Positions 35,798 through 45,721 of a stretch of 64,000 nucleotides of DNA are shown piece after piece. Source of the stretch: Pseudomonas migulae (GTDB taxonomy: Bacteria > Pseudomonadota > Gammaproteobacteria > Pseudomonadales > Pseudomonadaceae); the NCBI RefSeq assembly GCF_024169315.1, contig NZ_JALJWR010000001.1, positions 5,258,501 through 5,322,500 on the forward strand, in the 5' to 3' direction. Numbering within the stretch: the first letter of the stretch is position 1; each line of letters opens with the position of its first letter. A program made the translations under genes and the position numbers. Under the pieces are notes generated by a model. That model saw only the letters and a program-made list of their open reading frames with translations. It did no database searches and was not told where the DNA came from.

Positions 35798-35814
35798 GAC
35801 TTCTCTATCTGGTG

Positions 35815-37530
35815 TCAGCGGCGGATACGGGCCTGGAGGAAGGACAGCACGTCAGCGACCGGCAGCGCTTGCGCTTCGGGCTCGGTACGGCTCTTGTATT
35901 CCAGGTTGCCTTCGGCGAGGCCGCGGTCGCTGACCACGATCCGGTGAGGAATGCCGATCAGCTCCATGTCCGCGAACTTGATGCCCGGGCTGGTTTTCTT
36001 GTCGCGATCGTCCAGCAGCACTTCGAAGCCGGCCGCAGTCAGTTCTGCATACAGCTTGTCGGTGGCTTCGCGAACCTGCTCGGTTTCGTAGCGCAGCGGT
36101 ACCAGGGCAACCTGGAACGGCGCGAGCGTGTCGCTCCAGATGATCCCGTTGGCGTCGTTGTTCTGCTCGATGGCAGCGGCGACCACGCGGGAAACGCCGA
36201 TGCCGTAGCAACCCATTTCCAGGGTGACCGGCTTGCCGTTCTCGCCCAGCACTTCGCACTTCATCGCTTTGCTGTACTTGTTGCCCAGCTGGAAAATGTG
36301 CCCGACTTCGATGCCGCGCTTGATTTCCAGGGTGCCTTTGCCGTCAGGGCTAGGGTCGCCCGCCACGACGTTACGCAGGTCGGCAACGGTCGGAACCGGC
36401 AGATCACGCTCCCAGTTCACGCCGAAGTAGTGCTTGTCGTCGATGTTCGCACCGATGCCGAAGTCGCTCATCAGCTCGACGGAACGGTCGATGATGATCG
36501 GCAGCGGCAGGTTCAACGGGCCGAGGGAACCGGCGCCGGCGCCAATCGCGTCACGCAGTTCGCTTTCGGACGCCATGACCAGCGGGCTGGCAACGCCTGG
36601 CTGGTTGGCGGCCTTGATTTCGTTCAGCTCGTGGTCGCCACGGATGATCAGGGCAATCAGCTTGCCTTTCTCTTCAGCGTGCACCACCAGGGTCTTGATG
36701 GTCTTTTCAATCGGCAGATTGAATTTTTCCACCAGCGCGGCGATGGTTTTGGTCTCTGGCGTGTCGACCAGGCGCAGCTCTTCGGCCGGTGCGGCGCGGG
36801 AGGTTTCGCGCGGTACGGCTTCGGCCTTTTCGATGTTCGCGGCGTAGTCGGAACCGTTGCTGAAGACGATGTCGTCTTCGCCGGATTCGGCCAGTACGTG
36901 GAACTCGTGGGAGCCGGCGCCGCCGATGGAGCCGTTGTCAGCTTCAACCGGGCGGAATTTCAGGCCCAGGCGGGTGAACACGTTGCAGTACGCCTGGTGC
37001 ATGCGGTCGTAGGTGACCTGCAGCGAAGGCTGGTCAGCGTGGAACGAATAGGCGTCCTTCATGATGAATTCGCGGCCGCGCATCAAACCGAAGCGTGGGC
37101 GGATTTCGTCACGGAATTTGGTCTGGATCTGATACAGGTTGATCGGCAACTGTTTGTAGCTGCTCAATTCGTTGCGCATCAGGTCGGTGATCACTTCTTC
37201 GTGGGTCGGGCCGGCGCAGAAGTCGCGACCGTGACGATCCTTGAAGCGCAGCAATTCAGGGCCGTATTCTTCCCAGCGACCGGATTCCTGCCACAGCTCA
37301 GCCGGTTGAGTACTCGGCATCAACACTTCGAGAGAGCCCGCGGCGTTCATTTCTTCACGAACGACGGCTTCGACCTTGCGCATCACTCGCAAGCCCATCG
37401 GCAGCCAGGTGTACAGGCCCGAGGCGAGTTTGCGGATCATGCCGGCGCGCAGCATCAGCTGGTGGCTGATCACGACCGCGTCGGAAGGCGTTTCTTTCTG
37501 TGTGGCGAGCAAAAATTGACTGGTGCGCAT
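35815..37530 (-). CDS. proS: Prolyl-tRNA synthetase
   Basis: A 571-residue class II aminoacyl-tRNA synthetase of the bacterial type, which includes an inserted editing domain (about 225-395) that removes misactivated alanine. Motif 1 and motif 2 regions are visible ([20 protein letters not shown], and [20 protein letters not shown] about 136-155). Motif 3 is near [18 protein letters not shown] (about 440-457). The anticodon-binding domain closes the protein. Length is standard. Confidence 0.98.
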   Translation of the reverse strand: MRTSQFLLATQKETPSDAVVISHQLMLRAGMIRKLASGLYTWLPMGLRVMRKVEAVVREEMNAAGSLEVLMPSTQPAELWQESGRWEEYGPELLRFKDRHGRDFCAGPTHEEVITDLMRNELSSYKQLPINLYQIQTKFRDEIRPRFGLMRGREFIMKDAYSFHADQPSLQVTYDRMHQAYCNVFTRLGLKFRPVEADNGSIGGAGSHEFHVLAESGEDDIVFSNGSDYAANIEKAEAVPRETSRAAPAEELRLVDTPETKTIAALVEKFNLPIEKTIKTLVVHAEEKGKLIALIIRGDHELNEIKAANQPGVASPLVMASESELRDAIGAGAGSLGPLNLPLPIIIDRSVELMSDFGIGANIDDKHYFGVNWERDLPVPTVADLRNVVAGDPSPDGKGTLEIKRGIEVGHIFQLGNKYSKAMKCEVLGENGKPVTLEMGCYGIGVSRVVAAAIEQNNDANGIIWSDTLAPFQVALVPLRYETEQVREATDKLYAELTAAGFEVLLDDRDKKTSPGIKFADMELIGIPHRIVVSDRGLAEGNLEYKSRTEPEAQALPVADVLSFLQARIRR

Positions 37531-37671
37531 GGTTGGCCGTTGTCGGTTGCTGATGACGAGAAATGACGGAGCATTGTACGGGCGAGATCCGCTGGCGTAC
37601 AGGCGTGCGGTCGGTGGTGTGGCTCGAGGGCGGGATTCTCCACGCCCTCGGCATGCTTCTGGTTCGGAAGG

Positions 37672-39231
37672 CTACGATTCTTCCGCGACCTGGCTCGGAA
37701 CCGGTTCTGGTGTCGGTGTCGGGCCTTCGCGGCGGTTCTCCTGGAACCAGTGCAAAGCGATCAACAGCAGCGTCGGAACACCCAGCAGCGCGGTGATCAA
37801 GAAGAAATTGTGATAGCCGAACTTTTCCACCATGACCCCGGAATAGCCGCCGATCAGACGTGGCAGCAGAAGCATGATCGAGCTGAGCAGGGCGTATTGG
37901 GTGGCCGAGAACTTGAGGTTGGTCAGGCTCGACAGATAGGCGACGAACGCCGAGGTCGCCAGGCCGGAGCTGAAGTTGTCCAGGGAAATGGTCAGGATCA
38001 GCATGTTCAGGTTGGCGCCCATGTCGGCGAGCATCAGGAACAGCAGGTTAGTACCCGCTGACGCCACGCCGCCGATGAACAGGATCGGCAGGATGCCGAA
38101 ACGCACGATCAGCAGTCCGCCCATGCCGGCGCCGACCAGGGTCATGATCAGGCCGAAAATTTTGCTGACGCTGGCAATCTGATCCTTGGTGAAGCCCTGG
38201 TCGATATAGAACACGTTGGCCATCACGCCCATCACCGTATCCGACATCCGATACGTGGCGATCAGTCCGAGCAGCAATAGCGCCTGCCAGCGGTAACGCA
38301 GAATGAAGTCGTTGATCGGGGTCAGCACTGGCGCGAGGCCGCGGCGGCCCATGGCCGACAGGCACAACGCGGTGAGCGTGGTGTATAGAATCGCCCGCAG
38401 GAACGCGCGGTCTTCGAGCAGCAGGTCGAGCAGACTCGTGCCTTCGAACAGCACGCTGGCGAAGTCGGTGTTGTAGAGCTGGGTAAACATGGCCGGCACG
38501 GACACCAGCAACACGATCAGCACGAACACCGAGGCCAGTTGATGCACAAAACTGTAGCGCCCGGCCTGCAGTTGCGTGCGCAATGGTACCGGCGGTTCAC
38601 GCATGAAAAACGAGGTCAGCAACGCCGGAATCATCAGGACGCCGAACAGCAGGTAAGTGCCGGCCCAGGCCGAATGCTTGTAGTTGAACCCGGTGGAGCC
38701 GAAACCTTCAGCGAAGAACAGGGCGCCGGCAGTGGCCAGCAGCGCTGCGATCCGGTAGCCGGACATGTAACTGGCGGCGAGAGCGGCCTGGCGGGTGTCG
38801 TCGGCGATTTCCAGGCGGTAGGCGTCGACCGCGATGTCCTGCGTCGCCGAGGCGAAGGCCACGACGACGGCGATGGCGATCAGCCAGGACAGGTGTTTTT
38901 GCGGGTCGCAGAAGCCCATCCCGATCAGGCCGAGGATTACCAGTGCCTGGGAAAGCACCAGCCACGAGCGTCGGCGCCCGAGCTTGCCGAGGAATGGCAG
39001 GCGCCATTGGTCGAGCAGCGGCGACCAGACCCATTTAAAGGCGTAGGCCAGGCCGATCAGGCTTGCATAGCCGATGGTTTCGCGAGCCACACCGGCTTCA
39101 CGCAACCAGACCGAAAGTGTCGAAAACACCAGCATGTAGGGCAGGCCGGCGGCGAAACCAAGCAACAACAGCACAAGTGTTGAAGGGCTGGCATAGGCGG
39201 CGAGCGCGGCGCGCCAGGTTTTACGGGGCAT
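37672..39231 (-). CDS. ampG: AmpG-like muropeptide permease (MFS transporter)
   Basis: A 519-residue major-facilitator permease with about 12-14 membrane helices. It resembles AmpG, which imports anhydromuropeptides for cell-wall recycling and thereby influences AmpC beta-lactamase induction. The N-terminal LLGFAAGLPYMLVFSTLSVW (about 18-37), LSWLIAIAVVVAFASATQDI and VDAYRLE are typical of the AmpG group. P. aeruginosa has two related permeases; which one this corresponds to is uncertain. It is upstream of the alkyltransferase-like gene on the same strand direction. Confidence 0.8.
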   Translation of the reverse strand: MPRKTWRAALAAYASPSTLVLLLLGFAAGLPYMLVFSTLSVWLREAGVARETIGYASLIGLAYAFKWVWSPLLDQWRLPFLGKLGRRRSWLVLSQALVILGLIGMGFCDPQKHLSWLIAIAVVVAFASATQDIAVDAYRLEIADDTRQAALAASYMSGYRIAALLATAGALFFAEGFGSTGFNYKHSAWAGTYLLFGVLMIPALLTSFFMREPPVPLRTQLQAGRYSFVHQLASVFVLIVLLVSVPAMFTQLYNTDFASVLFEGTSLLDLLLEDRAFLRAILYTTLTALCLSAMGRRGLAPVLTPINDFILRYRWQALLLLGLIATYRMSDTVMGVMANVFYIDQGFTKDQIASVSKIFGLIMTLVGAGMGGLLIVRFGILPILFIGGVASAGTNLLFLMLADMGANLNMLILTISLDNFSSGLATSAFVAYLSSLTNLKFSATQYALLSSIMLLLPRLIGGYSGVMVEKFGYHNFFLITALLGVPTLLLIALHWFQENRREGPTPTPEPVPSQVAEES

Positions 39232-39274
39232 GGGCTGAAGTCTGCCTCAAGATTACGGAAACAAAGCGCGCACT

Positions 39275-39628
39275 CTAACCGCTGTGCTCTACCGGGCGCC
39301 AGCCATGGCGCTGAATATCAACACGATTGTTCAGGACACTGATGCCTTCGGAGCGTAATCGCGCGCGCTGCTCATCCCCCGAAGGGCTGCCCACAGGCAG
39401 GCTGATCCGGCCGCCGGCGCCGAGCACGCGGTGCCAGGGCAATTTGGTGTCGCCGGGCAACTGGCTCAGGGTGCGACCGACCCAACGCGCCGCGCGGCCG
39501 AGTCCTGCCAGCTCGGCAAGCTGACCATAACTCACGACTTTGCCCTCCGGCACCTGCGCCAGGGTCAGATAGAGCGCCGTGCGTCGGATTTGCGCAGCAC
39601 TTTCCGTTTCGGTGGTGGGGTCGGTCAC
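39275..39628 (-). CDS. Alkyltransferase-like protein (MGMT fold, no acceptor cysteine)
   Basis: A 117-residue single-domain member of the O6-alkylguanine-DNA alkyltransferase fold. The segment VSYGQLAELAGLGRAARWVG (about 31-50) is the DNA-binding helix-turn-helix. The active-site PCHRV is replaced by PWHRV, so it cannot accept alkyl groups. Such ATL proteins bind O6-alkylguanine and pass the lesion to nucleotide excision repair. I prefer the GTG start at 39628 because AGGAAG precedes it; an ATG at 39655 has no ribosome binding site. Confidence 0.87.
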   Translation of the reverse strand: MTDPTTETESAAQIRRTALYLTLAQVPEGKVVSYGQLAELAGLGRAARWVGRTLSQLPGDTKLPWHRVLGAGGRISLPVGSPSGDEQRARLRSEGISVLNNRVDIQRHGWRPVEHSG

Positions 39629-39790
39629 GTCCGGGCTTCCTGAAGAGGTTCGCATTACCGTCTGTAGAGTAAATCCTTGATCGCCCGCTGAGAAATGAAC
39701 TCAACGGAAATAGTCGGGTCAGTCCAAGCTAGGGCCTTATTCCTTGGGATAATGCCGACTTTTTTCGCAAACTTGAGCCTGTATTTGCTT

Positions 39791-40801
39791 ATGGTGTCCA
39801 GAACCCTGCTGTGCCTCGCTGTCTTGAGTGCTTCCACGCCCTTGCTCGCCGATACCGTCTGGTTGAAGAACGGTGACAAGCTGAGCGGCAAGATCACGCT
39901 GTTCGACGGCGGCAAACTGTTGATTCAGACCGAGTACGCCGGCGCGGTGCCTATCGACTGGAAACAGGTGAAAACCCTGGAAAGCGATCAGGAGTTGCTG
40001 GTCAAGCAGGACACCTACAAAGGCGAGAAGGCCAAGTCGCTGCACGCGGCAGACGACGGCAAGGTGACGCTGGAAAACGGCGATGCGCCGAAGACGGTCG
40101 AGCTGGCGAGTATCCAGCAGATTCTCAAGCCCAAGCCGGTCGTCGAAGATCTGGTCTGGAAAGGCAATATCGATGCAGCGCTGGATTACCAGCGGGCGGA
40201 AAAAGACACCGACGATTACGACATCGACTTCAAGACCACTGCGCGTCATGGCAGATGGCGGCATATCGCGGAAGGCGAGTACAACCGAGAATTCCAGGAT
40301 GACGTGGTCACCACGGACAACTGGCGGGGCGAATACTCGCTTGACCGCTTCCTGACCGAGAAGTGGTTCTGGCAGGGTCGCGCGGTATATAAGCGCGACA
40401 AGGTTGAAGAACTCTCCCGTCAGCGCACCGTCGGTACCGGTCCGGGTTACCAGTTCTGGGATGACGAGCTGGGCGCATTCTCGCTGGGCTCGCTGATCAA
40501 CCGCACGGACTACCAGTTCGACGACGGCAGAAAGGAAAACTTCTATTCCCTGGCGATGAAGTGGGATTACAACCGCTACCTGATCGGCAAGAAGGTGGAG
40601 TTCTTCACCAATGGCGAAGTGGGCAAGCCGTTGTCGGGCGTGGCGGATTATGCGCTCGATGCGGAAGTGGGCTTGCGCTACAAAGTGACCGAGTGGGCGT
40701 CGCTTAACCTGAAGGCCGAACGAGACATCATCAGCGGTACTGATGACGATGCCGATCTGGACAAGACCCGCTACACCGCAGGATTCGGTGTGGCCTGGTA
40801 A
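39791..40801 (+). CDS. DUF481-family outer-membrane protein
   Basis: A 336-residue exported protein. A signal peptide (MVSRTLLCLAVLSASTPLLA) is followed by DTVWLKNGDKLSGKITLFDG, the typical mature start of DUF481 proteins. The C-terminal half (about 140-336) alternates in a beta-barrel pattern and ends in an aromatic residue (FGVAW), as outer-membrane barrels do. The family includes E. coli YdiY, linked to salt or acid stress. An ATG at 39752 is an alternative start. Two terminators follow. Confidence 0.8.
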   Translation: MVSRTLLCLAVLSASTPLLADTVWLKNGDKLSGKITLFDGGKLLIQTEYAGAVPIDWKQVKTLESDQELLVKQDTYKGEKAKSLHAADDGKVTLENGDAPKTVELASIQQILKPKPVVEDLVWKGNIDAALDYQRAEKDTDDYDIDFKTTARHGRWRHIAEGEYNREFQDDVVTTDNWRGEYSLDRFLTEKWFWQGRAVYKRDKVEELSRQRTVGTGPGYQFWDDELGAFSLGSLINRTDYQFDDGRKENFYSLAMKWDYNRYLIGKKVEFFTNGEVGKPLSGVADYALDAEVGLRYKVTEWASLNLKAERDIISGTDDDADLDKTRYTAGFGVAW

Positions 40802-40808
40802 GACGCAA

Positions 40809-40840
40809 AAAATCGCAGCCCATGGGCTGCGATTTTTTTT
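40809..40840 (+). terminator. Terminator after the DUF481 gene
   Basis: AAATCGCAGCCC and GGGCTGCGATTT form a perfect stem with a very short loop, followed by eight T. Confidence 0.92.
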
Positions 40841-40861
40841 GCCTGCAAAACACACAGGCAC

Positions 40862-40894
40862 AAAAAAGCCCCGCTTTTAAGGGCGGGGCTTTTT
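40862..40894. terminator. Terminator downstream of the cold-shock gene
   Basis: AAAAAAGCCCCGC and GCGGGGCTTTTT around TTTTAAGG. It is symmetric and ends the minus-strand cold-shock gene. Confidence 0.88.
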
Positions 40895-40911
40895 ACTAAA
40901 GCAAGTACAAG

Positions 40912-41121
40912 TTAGATAACTTGAACTTCTTCAGCTTGCATGCCTTTCTGACCGCGGGTAGCGATGAAAGAAACCTGTTGGCCTTCTTTCAGGCTTTTGA
41001 AGCCGTCGGATTGGATAGCTTTGAAGTGAACGAACAGGTCGTCACCGGATTGTGGAGTGATGAAGCCGAAGCCTTTTTCATCGTTGAACCACTTAACGGT
41101 ACCAGTTTGGCGATTAGACAT
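40912..41121 (-). CDS. Cold-shock domain protein (CspA family)
   Basis: A 69-residue single-domain OB-fold nucleic-acid-binding protein. RNP1 (KGFGFI) and RNP2 (DLFVHF) are both present in [18 protein letters not shown] and [10 protein letters not shown]. Such proteins unfold mRNA structure in the cold or in normal growth; the sequence does not show whether this one is cold-induced. GGAG precedes the ATG. A 350-base gap upstream could hold a long 5' leader. Confidence 0.95.
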   Translation of the reverse strand: MSNRQTGTVKWFNDEKGFGFITPQSGDDLFVHFKAIQSDGFKSLKEGQQVSFIATRGQKGMQAEEVQVI

Positions 41122-41475
41122 GGTGTAACTCCTTGAACAAAGATAACTGCGACACAGGAAGAACCCTGGACGAGACTGAGTGCAAAGAGCAGGAAAAATT
41201 CTTGTAGATGGTTGGATCGAAATTCAACATATCGTGTAGAGATTCTCAGTGACACAAGCAGCACAGTGGCGCCACCTTAACCCTTTTTCAGGGACGTGCC
41301 AATGCTTCCTGCGCAGGTTTCTCTGTTTTCGTGACTGACGGTGCATCGTATTGCGGCGAAGCTCCGGAATTTACGGGGGATCGGCGAGAATTGCGCCGCG
41401 GTCTTTGAACCCGAAGCGCGCGCCCGGTAAGATGCCGGACAGATTTTTTCCACCTCGCTATTCAGGACACCCGCC
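41122..41475. other. Divergent control region between cold-shock gene and dcd
   Basis: About 350 bases with no supportable gene. Cold-shock genes often have long 5' leaders; this space would allow one, but I could not identify a cold-box or promoter with confidence. Confidence 0.45.
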
Positions 41476-42042
41476 ATGAGCATCAAATCGGACAAGTGGA
41501 TTCGCCGCATGGCGCAAGAGCACGGCATGATCGAACCTTTCGTCGAGCGTCAGGTGCGCGGCAGCGACGATAGCCGTGTGATCTCCTATGGCGTGTCGAG
41601 CTACGGCTACGACGTTCGTTGCACGAATCATTTCAAGGTGTTCACCAACATCAATTCGGCCATCGTCGACCCGAAGAATTTCGATGCCGGCAGCTTCGTC
41701 GACATCCACAGCGACGTCTGCATCATCCCGCCGAACTCTTTCGCGCTGGCCAGCACCGTTGAGTACTTCCGTATTCCGCGCAACGTATTGACCATCTGCC
41801 TGGGCAAAAGCACCTATGCCCGCTGCGGCATCATCGTCAACGTCACCCCGCTCGAGCCTGAGTGGGAAGGGCACGTGACGCTGGAGTTCTCGAACACCAC
41901 CAACCTGCCGGCGAAAATCTACGCCAACGAAGGCGTGGCGCAGATGCTGTTCCTTGAATCCGACGAAGAGTGCGAAGTGTCCTACAAGGACCGTGGCGGC
42001 AAGTACCAAGGCCAGCGCGGCGTGACCCTGCCACGCACCTGA
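41476..42042 (+). CDS. dcd: dCTP deaminase
   Basis: A 188-residue trimeric enzyme that deaminates dCTP to dUTP for thymidine nucleotide synthesis. Motifs include [13 protein letters not shown] (about 37-49) and [20 protein letters not shown] (about 122-141), which contains the catalytic glutamate. The end [17 protein letters not shown] is conserved. Length is that of the E. coli-type enzyme. Confidence 0.97.
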   Translation: MSIKSDKWIRRMAQEHGMIEPFVERQVRGSDDSRVISYGVSSYGYDVRCTNHFKVFTNINSAIVDPKNFDAGSFVDIHSDVCIIPPNSFALASTVEYFRIPRNVLTICLGKSTYARCGIIVNVTPLEPEWEGHVTLEFSNTTNLPAKIYANEGVAQMLFLESDEECEVSYKDRGGKYQGQRGVTLPRT

Positions 42043-42081
42043 GTCAACCGTCTGACCGACTGTGGGAATTCTTGAGCGAGC

Positions 42082-42127
42082 GTACACTCTATGAAGTGTA
42101 CTGCTCCGATCCGCGCAAGGCGGATCG
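42082..42127. repeat. Two adjacent small inverted repeats upstream of a small proline-rich gene
   Basis: GTACACT and AGTGTAC (42,082-42,101, loop CTATGA) are followed by CGATCCGC and GCGGATCG (42,107-42,127, loop GCAAG). Neither has a T run. The first could be an operator or leader hairpin for the small gene at 42,150. Confidence 0.5.
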
Positions 42128-42149
42128 GGCCATCGCTCAGGAGTGCTCT

Positions 42150-42359
42150 ATGAAGATCGACCCGCGAATAAGTGCCGAACTGGCAAGGCTTGAGCCCAAT
42201 CAGGTTGGTGTTTTAGCCTGGTCCTTGCTGGCACATCCGCCCATCAGCATGGCGGGGGGCATCCCCGGTCAGCCTGATCCCGATACCCCCAACGAACAAC
42301 CCACCGAGCCCGGTGAGCCAACCCTGCCGGATGAGCCGCCTCCCGCGCCTGTCGCCTGA
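42150..42359 (+). CDS. Small proline-rich protein of unknown function
   Basis: A 69-residue protein. The start MKIDPRISAELARLEPNQVG is helical. After about residue 37 it is almost entirely Pro, Glu, Asp, Gln and Gly (for example PDPDTPNEQPTEPGEP), so this half is probably disordered. CAGGAG precedes the ATG by 7 bases, which supports translation. No family or signal peptide is recognised. Confidence 0.55.
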   Translation: MKIDPRISAELARLEPNQVGVLAWSLLAHPPISMAGGIPGQPDPDTPNEQPTEPGEPTLPDEPPPAPVA

Positions 42360-42372
42360 TCAGCGCAAAGAT

Positions 42373-42466
42373 CTGTAGGAGCGAAGCTTGCTCGCGAAAG
42401 TGGTGTGTCAGCCGACATCATCCTTGCCTGACACACCGCCTTCGCGAGCAAGCTTCGCTCCTACAC
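42373..42466. repeat. REP pair, TGTAGGAGCGAAGC type
   Basis: CTGTAGGAGCGAAGCTTGCT faces AGCAAGCTTCGCTCCTACAC. The right end overlaps the pdeM stop codon. Confidence 0.9.
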
Positions 42467-43114
42467 GGGCCATATTTCGTTATCTCCGATGACAAAAATC
42501 CTGCAGTTGTCGTCCCTTTCGACCTGATACCCACCGGTAAACGCGCCGAAGGCCGGTAGCAGGCTGACTTCCCCGCCAAATCTGAAGCAGGCCAGCCGCA
42601 GGCTTTGCCGTCCTCGACCGTTCAACCGATAGACCGGATGCACATGACCCGCGAGTACGTGCCTCTGCGGATGCGGTTCAGGTTCGTGCTGCAACGCGAA
42701 CGGCCCCAACAGCAACGGCTCGGGCACCACGCGAGTGTTCAGCGATGCAGGTGGATCCCCGGCGCGTTTGTCGTGGTTGCCACGAATCAGTGTCATGGGC
42801 AGCTCGCGGTGTCGTGCTCTCCAGTCAGCCAATGCCTTCAGTGTCGCGGTTGCGTGGGAGCCGGGTCCGTGAAGAAAGTCGCCGAGGAAAATCAGCTGGC
42901 GGCAGGGCAGGGCCGCCAGCAATCCGTCGAGCACGGCGATATTGCTGGAGGTGGTGCCCCGAGGCACTGGCTGGCCAAGACTTCGATAGGCAGCTGCCTT
43001 GCCGAAATGCACATCGGCGATCAGCAGGGCTTGTTGCGCAGGCCAGTAGAGGGCTTTTTCCGGCAGCAGCCACAGTTCTTCGCCGGCCAGGCGTATGGGA
43101 TAGGGCGTGCTCAT
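42461..43114 (-). CDS. pdeM: Ligase-associated metallophosphoesterase PdeM
   Basis: A 217-residue phosphoesterase of the calcineurin-like superfamily associated with ATP-dependent ligase and Lhr helicase genes in DNA repair. Metal-binding motifs are intact: DVHFGK (about 34-39), GDFLHG (about 77-82), RGNHD (about 109-113) and GHVHP. It overlaps the upstream Lhr gene by one base (stop-start coupling). The last codon and stop lie within a REP element, so the C-terminus may be slightly altered relative to relatives. Confidence 0.88.
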   Translation of the reverse strand: MSTPYPIRLAGEELWLLPEKALYWPAQQALLIADVHFGKAAAYRSLGQPVPRGTTSSNIAVLDGLLAALPCRQLIFLGDFLHGPGSHATATLKALADWRARHRELPMTLIRGNHDKRAGDPPASLNTRVVPEPLLLGPFALQHEPEPHPQRHVLAGHVHPVYRLNGRGRQSLRLACFRFGGEVSLLPAFGAFTGGYQVERDDNCRIFVIGDNEIWPV

Positions 43115-45600
43115 CAGGCTTTTCCGCTTTCGGCAGTTTTCTCAAGGTCGCTGACCATGCGTCGGATGCGGTCGGCGAGTTTTTCCGAACTCATGCTTTC
43201 ACGCATGCGTTCCACCAGCAGTGGAAAACCGAGGGGCGTAGGACGTTTGACCGGATGCACGTCGAGCTTTAGTCGACTGATGTGCTCCAGCGTCTGTTCC
43301 AGACGATGAATATCCAGCTCGTTACGCAGGACTTCTTCCCCGGCCTGGGCCAGCAGCAGGTTCCCGGCGTCGTATTGCTTGAACACTTCGAAGAACAAAC
43401 CACTGGAGGCCTGAACCTGGCGCGTACTTTTCGGTGCGCCGGGGTAACCAGCGAACACCAGCCCGGCAATCCGTGCGATTTCCCGAAAGCGCCGCAGCGC
43501 CAGTTCGCCAGCGTTCAGGCTGGCGAGCACATCGTTCAATAGCTGCTCGGGACTCAGCAGTCCGGGGTTCAGGACAGTGGACCACTCCACACAGGTGGCG
43601 CTGAGTAGTTCCAGTCCGTAATCGTTGACCGCAATGGAAAACGTCACCGCCTGTTTCTGGCTGACACGCCATGCCAGCAGGCTCGCCAGCCCCAAATGCA
43701 CCTGGCGCCCGGCGAAGGGGTAGAGGAAAAGATGCCAACCCTCGCGGGATTTCAGCGTTTCGGCCAGCAGACTGTTCTCGGTGGGCAACCCGGACCAGCG
43801 CTCTTGCACCTCTAATAACGGACGCAGGGCCTGCATTTCAGGACCGATGAACTCACCCTGCGCCGCCGCGCCGAAACGCTCGACCACCGCCCGGGCCAAC
43901 TCGCTGGAAAGTGGCATGCGCCCACCGTTCCAGCGTGGCACCGCGGCTTTCTTCACCGTGCTGCGTTTGACGTAGGCCGTCATGTTTTCCACCCTGACCA
44001 GTTCCAGCAAACGACCGGCAAACAGAAAGCCGTCGCCCGGTTTGAGCCGTGCGATGAAACCCTCCTCGACACTGCCCAGCTGTTTGCCCCCGCCGCCCTT
44101 GCTCCAGAAATTCAGCTGGATGCTTGCGTCGCTGACAATTGTGCCGATGCTCATGCGATGGCGGCGTGCCAAGCGCGCATCCGGCACACGCCAGACACCC
44201 TGTTCATCCGGTTCAACGCGGCGATAATCCGGATACGCCGTCAGGGAAAGCCCACCGTGGCGTACGAAAGCCAGCGCCCAGGTCCAGTCTTCCGCCGTGA
44301 GATCCCGGTAGGCCCACGCTCCGCGGACTTCCTCATACAACTCATCGGGCAAAAAACCACCGCCCAACGCCATGCTGACCAGATGCTGAACCAGCACATC
44401 CAGCGGTTTATGCGGCGATTCACGGGGTTCGATCCGGCGTTGCGCTACGGCGTCCTGTGCAGCGGCGGCTTCGATCAACTCCAGGCTGTGCGTCGGCACC
44501 AGCGTCACCCGCGACACGCGGCCCGGTGCATGACCGGAACGCCCGGCACGCTGCATCAGCCGCGCGACGCCTTTGGCCGAGCCGATCTGCAACACCCGCT
44601 CCACCGGCAGGAAATCCACGCCGAGGTCCAGGCTGGAGGTGCAGACCACCGCTTTGAGCAGGCCGTCCTTGAGTGCGCGCTCGACCCAGTCGCGGGTGTC
44701 CCGTGACAGTGAGCTGTGGTGCAAGGCAATCAAACCGGCCCAGTCGGGGCGCGCTTCCAGTAGGGCCTGATACCAGATTTCGGACTGGGCACGGGTGTTG
44801 GTGAAGACCAGGCTGGCGGGGCTCACCTCCAGTTCCGCGACCACCTGCGGCAACATCTTCAGACCGATATGCCCGGCCCATGGAAAGCGCTCGATGGCGG
44901 GTGGCAACAGTGTGTCGACGTGCAGCGCCTTGCGGGTCTCGCCCTGAACGCTGATGCCTGCGCCCTGTGGGATTAACACCTGTTCGGCGTGGGCCTGATT
45001 ACCCAGCGTTGCGGAAACACCCCACACGATCAGCTCGGGATTCCACCGACGCAGGCGGGCGAGGGCGAGTTGCAGTTGAACGCCGCGTTTGTTGCCGAGC
45101 AATTCGTGCCATTCGTCGACGACCACCATGCGCAAGGTCGACAGCGCGGTGTGCGAGTCGGCCCGGGCGAGCATCAGGGTGAGGCTTTCCGGTGTGGTGA
45201 TCAGCGCAGAGGGCAGCCGCCGAGTCTGCCGCGCGCGTTCGCTGCTGCTGGTGTCGCCAGTGCGCAGGCCGACGCTCCACGGGATCTGCAAGTCGTGCAG
45301 CGGCGCTTCCAGTGCGCGAGCGGTGTCGGCGGCCAGGGCGCGCATGGGAGTTATCCACAGCACCGTCAGTGGTTCGGCTAGCGGTTTTCGTTTGCGAGGC
45401 GTTTCAACGGAAGGGACTGAAGAGGCGAAGCGATTGAGCGCCGCAAACCAGACCGCATAGGTTTTACCGGCGCCGGTGCTGGCGTGCAGCAACCCGGATC
45501 GCCCTTGTTTGACCGCCGCCCACACTTGTTTTTGAAAGGCGAACGGCTTCCAGCCTCGGGCAGTGAACCAGTGTTTTGCGAAGTCGGGGGAGGTTCCCAT
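43114..45600 (-). CDS. Ligase-associated Lhr-type DEXH helicase
   Basis: An 828-residue superfamily-2 helicase of the Lhr-core type. Walker A ASTGAGKT is at about 40-47 and the DEXH box [12 protein letters not shown] at about 155-166. Motif VI appears in [15 protein letters not shown] (about 345-359). The C-terminal domains (winged helix and Lhr core) follow. Proteins of this type are genetically tied to the ligase, PdeM and a beta-CASP exonuclease. PdeM follows at once; the ligase and exonuclease are about 5 kb away behind the aot operon. Confidence 0.9.
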   Translation of the reverse strand: MGTSPDFAKHWFTARGWKPFAFQKQVWAAVKQGRSGLLHASTGAGKTYAVWFAALNRFASSVPSVETPRKRKPLAEPLTVLWITPMRALAADTARALEAPLHDLQIPWSVGLRTGDTSSSERARQTRRLPSALITTPESLTLMLARADSHTALSTLRMVVVDEWHELLGNKRGVQLQLALARLRRWNPELIVWGVSATLGNQAHAEQVLIPQGAGISVQGETRKALHVDTLLPPAIERFPWAGHIGLKMLPQVVAELEVSPASLVFTNTRAQSEIWYQALLEARPDWAGLIALHHSSLSRDTRDWVERALKDGLLKAVVCTSSLDLGVDFLPVERVLQIGSAKGVARLMQRAGRSGHAPGRVSRVTLVPTHSLELIEAAAAQDAVAQRRIEPRESPHKPLDVLVQHLVSMALGGGFLPDELYEEVRGAWAYRDLTAEDWTWALAFVRHGGLSLTAYPDYRRVEPDEQGVWRVPDARLARRHRMSIGTIVSDASIQLNFWSKGGGGKQLGSVEEGFIARLKPGDGFLFAGRLLELVRVENMTAYVKRSTVKKAAVPRWNGGRMPLSSELARAVVERFGAAAQGEFIGPEMQALRPLLEVQERWSGLPTENSLLAETLKSREGWHLFLYPFAGRQVHLGLASLLAWRVSQKQAVTFSIAVNDYGLELLSATCVEWSTVLNPGLLSPEQLLNDVLASLNAGELALRRFREIARIAGLVFAGYPGAPKSTRQVQASSGLFFEVFKQYDAGNLLLAQAGEEVLRNELDIHRLEQTLEHISRLKLDVHPVKRPTPLGFPLLVERMRESMSSEKLADRIRRMVSDLEKTAESGKA

Positions 45601-45682
45601 GCCGGCGGTGTGCGCTCTGAAAGTGTTCTTTCAGTGACCGCGGCGCGAGTGAACAAGTTTAATTTTGCGCTTGATCAACACT

Positions 45683-45715
45683 GCCCCCTGTAGGAGCTCT
45701 GCTCCTACAGGGGGC
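45683..45715. repeat. Perfect 15-base inverted repeat (minimal REP hairpin)
   Basis: GCCCCCTGTAGGAGC and GCTCCTACAGGGGGC are exact inverted copies separated by TCT. These are REP ends joined without the usual interior. It lies between the aot operon and the Lhr gene and may stop transcription from the operon. Confidence 0.85.
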
Positions 45716-45721
45716 GGGGGT

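Noticed and set aside
35812..37566. A 584-codon plus-strand frame opposite proS
   Set aside because: Shadow of the prolyl-tRNA synthetase gene, with no independent motifs.
39655..39915. A minus-strand 86-codon frame overlapping the start of the DUF481 gene
   Set aside because: It covers the promoter and signal peptide of a supported gene on the other strand and has no family features.
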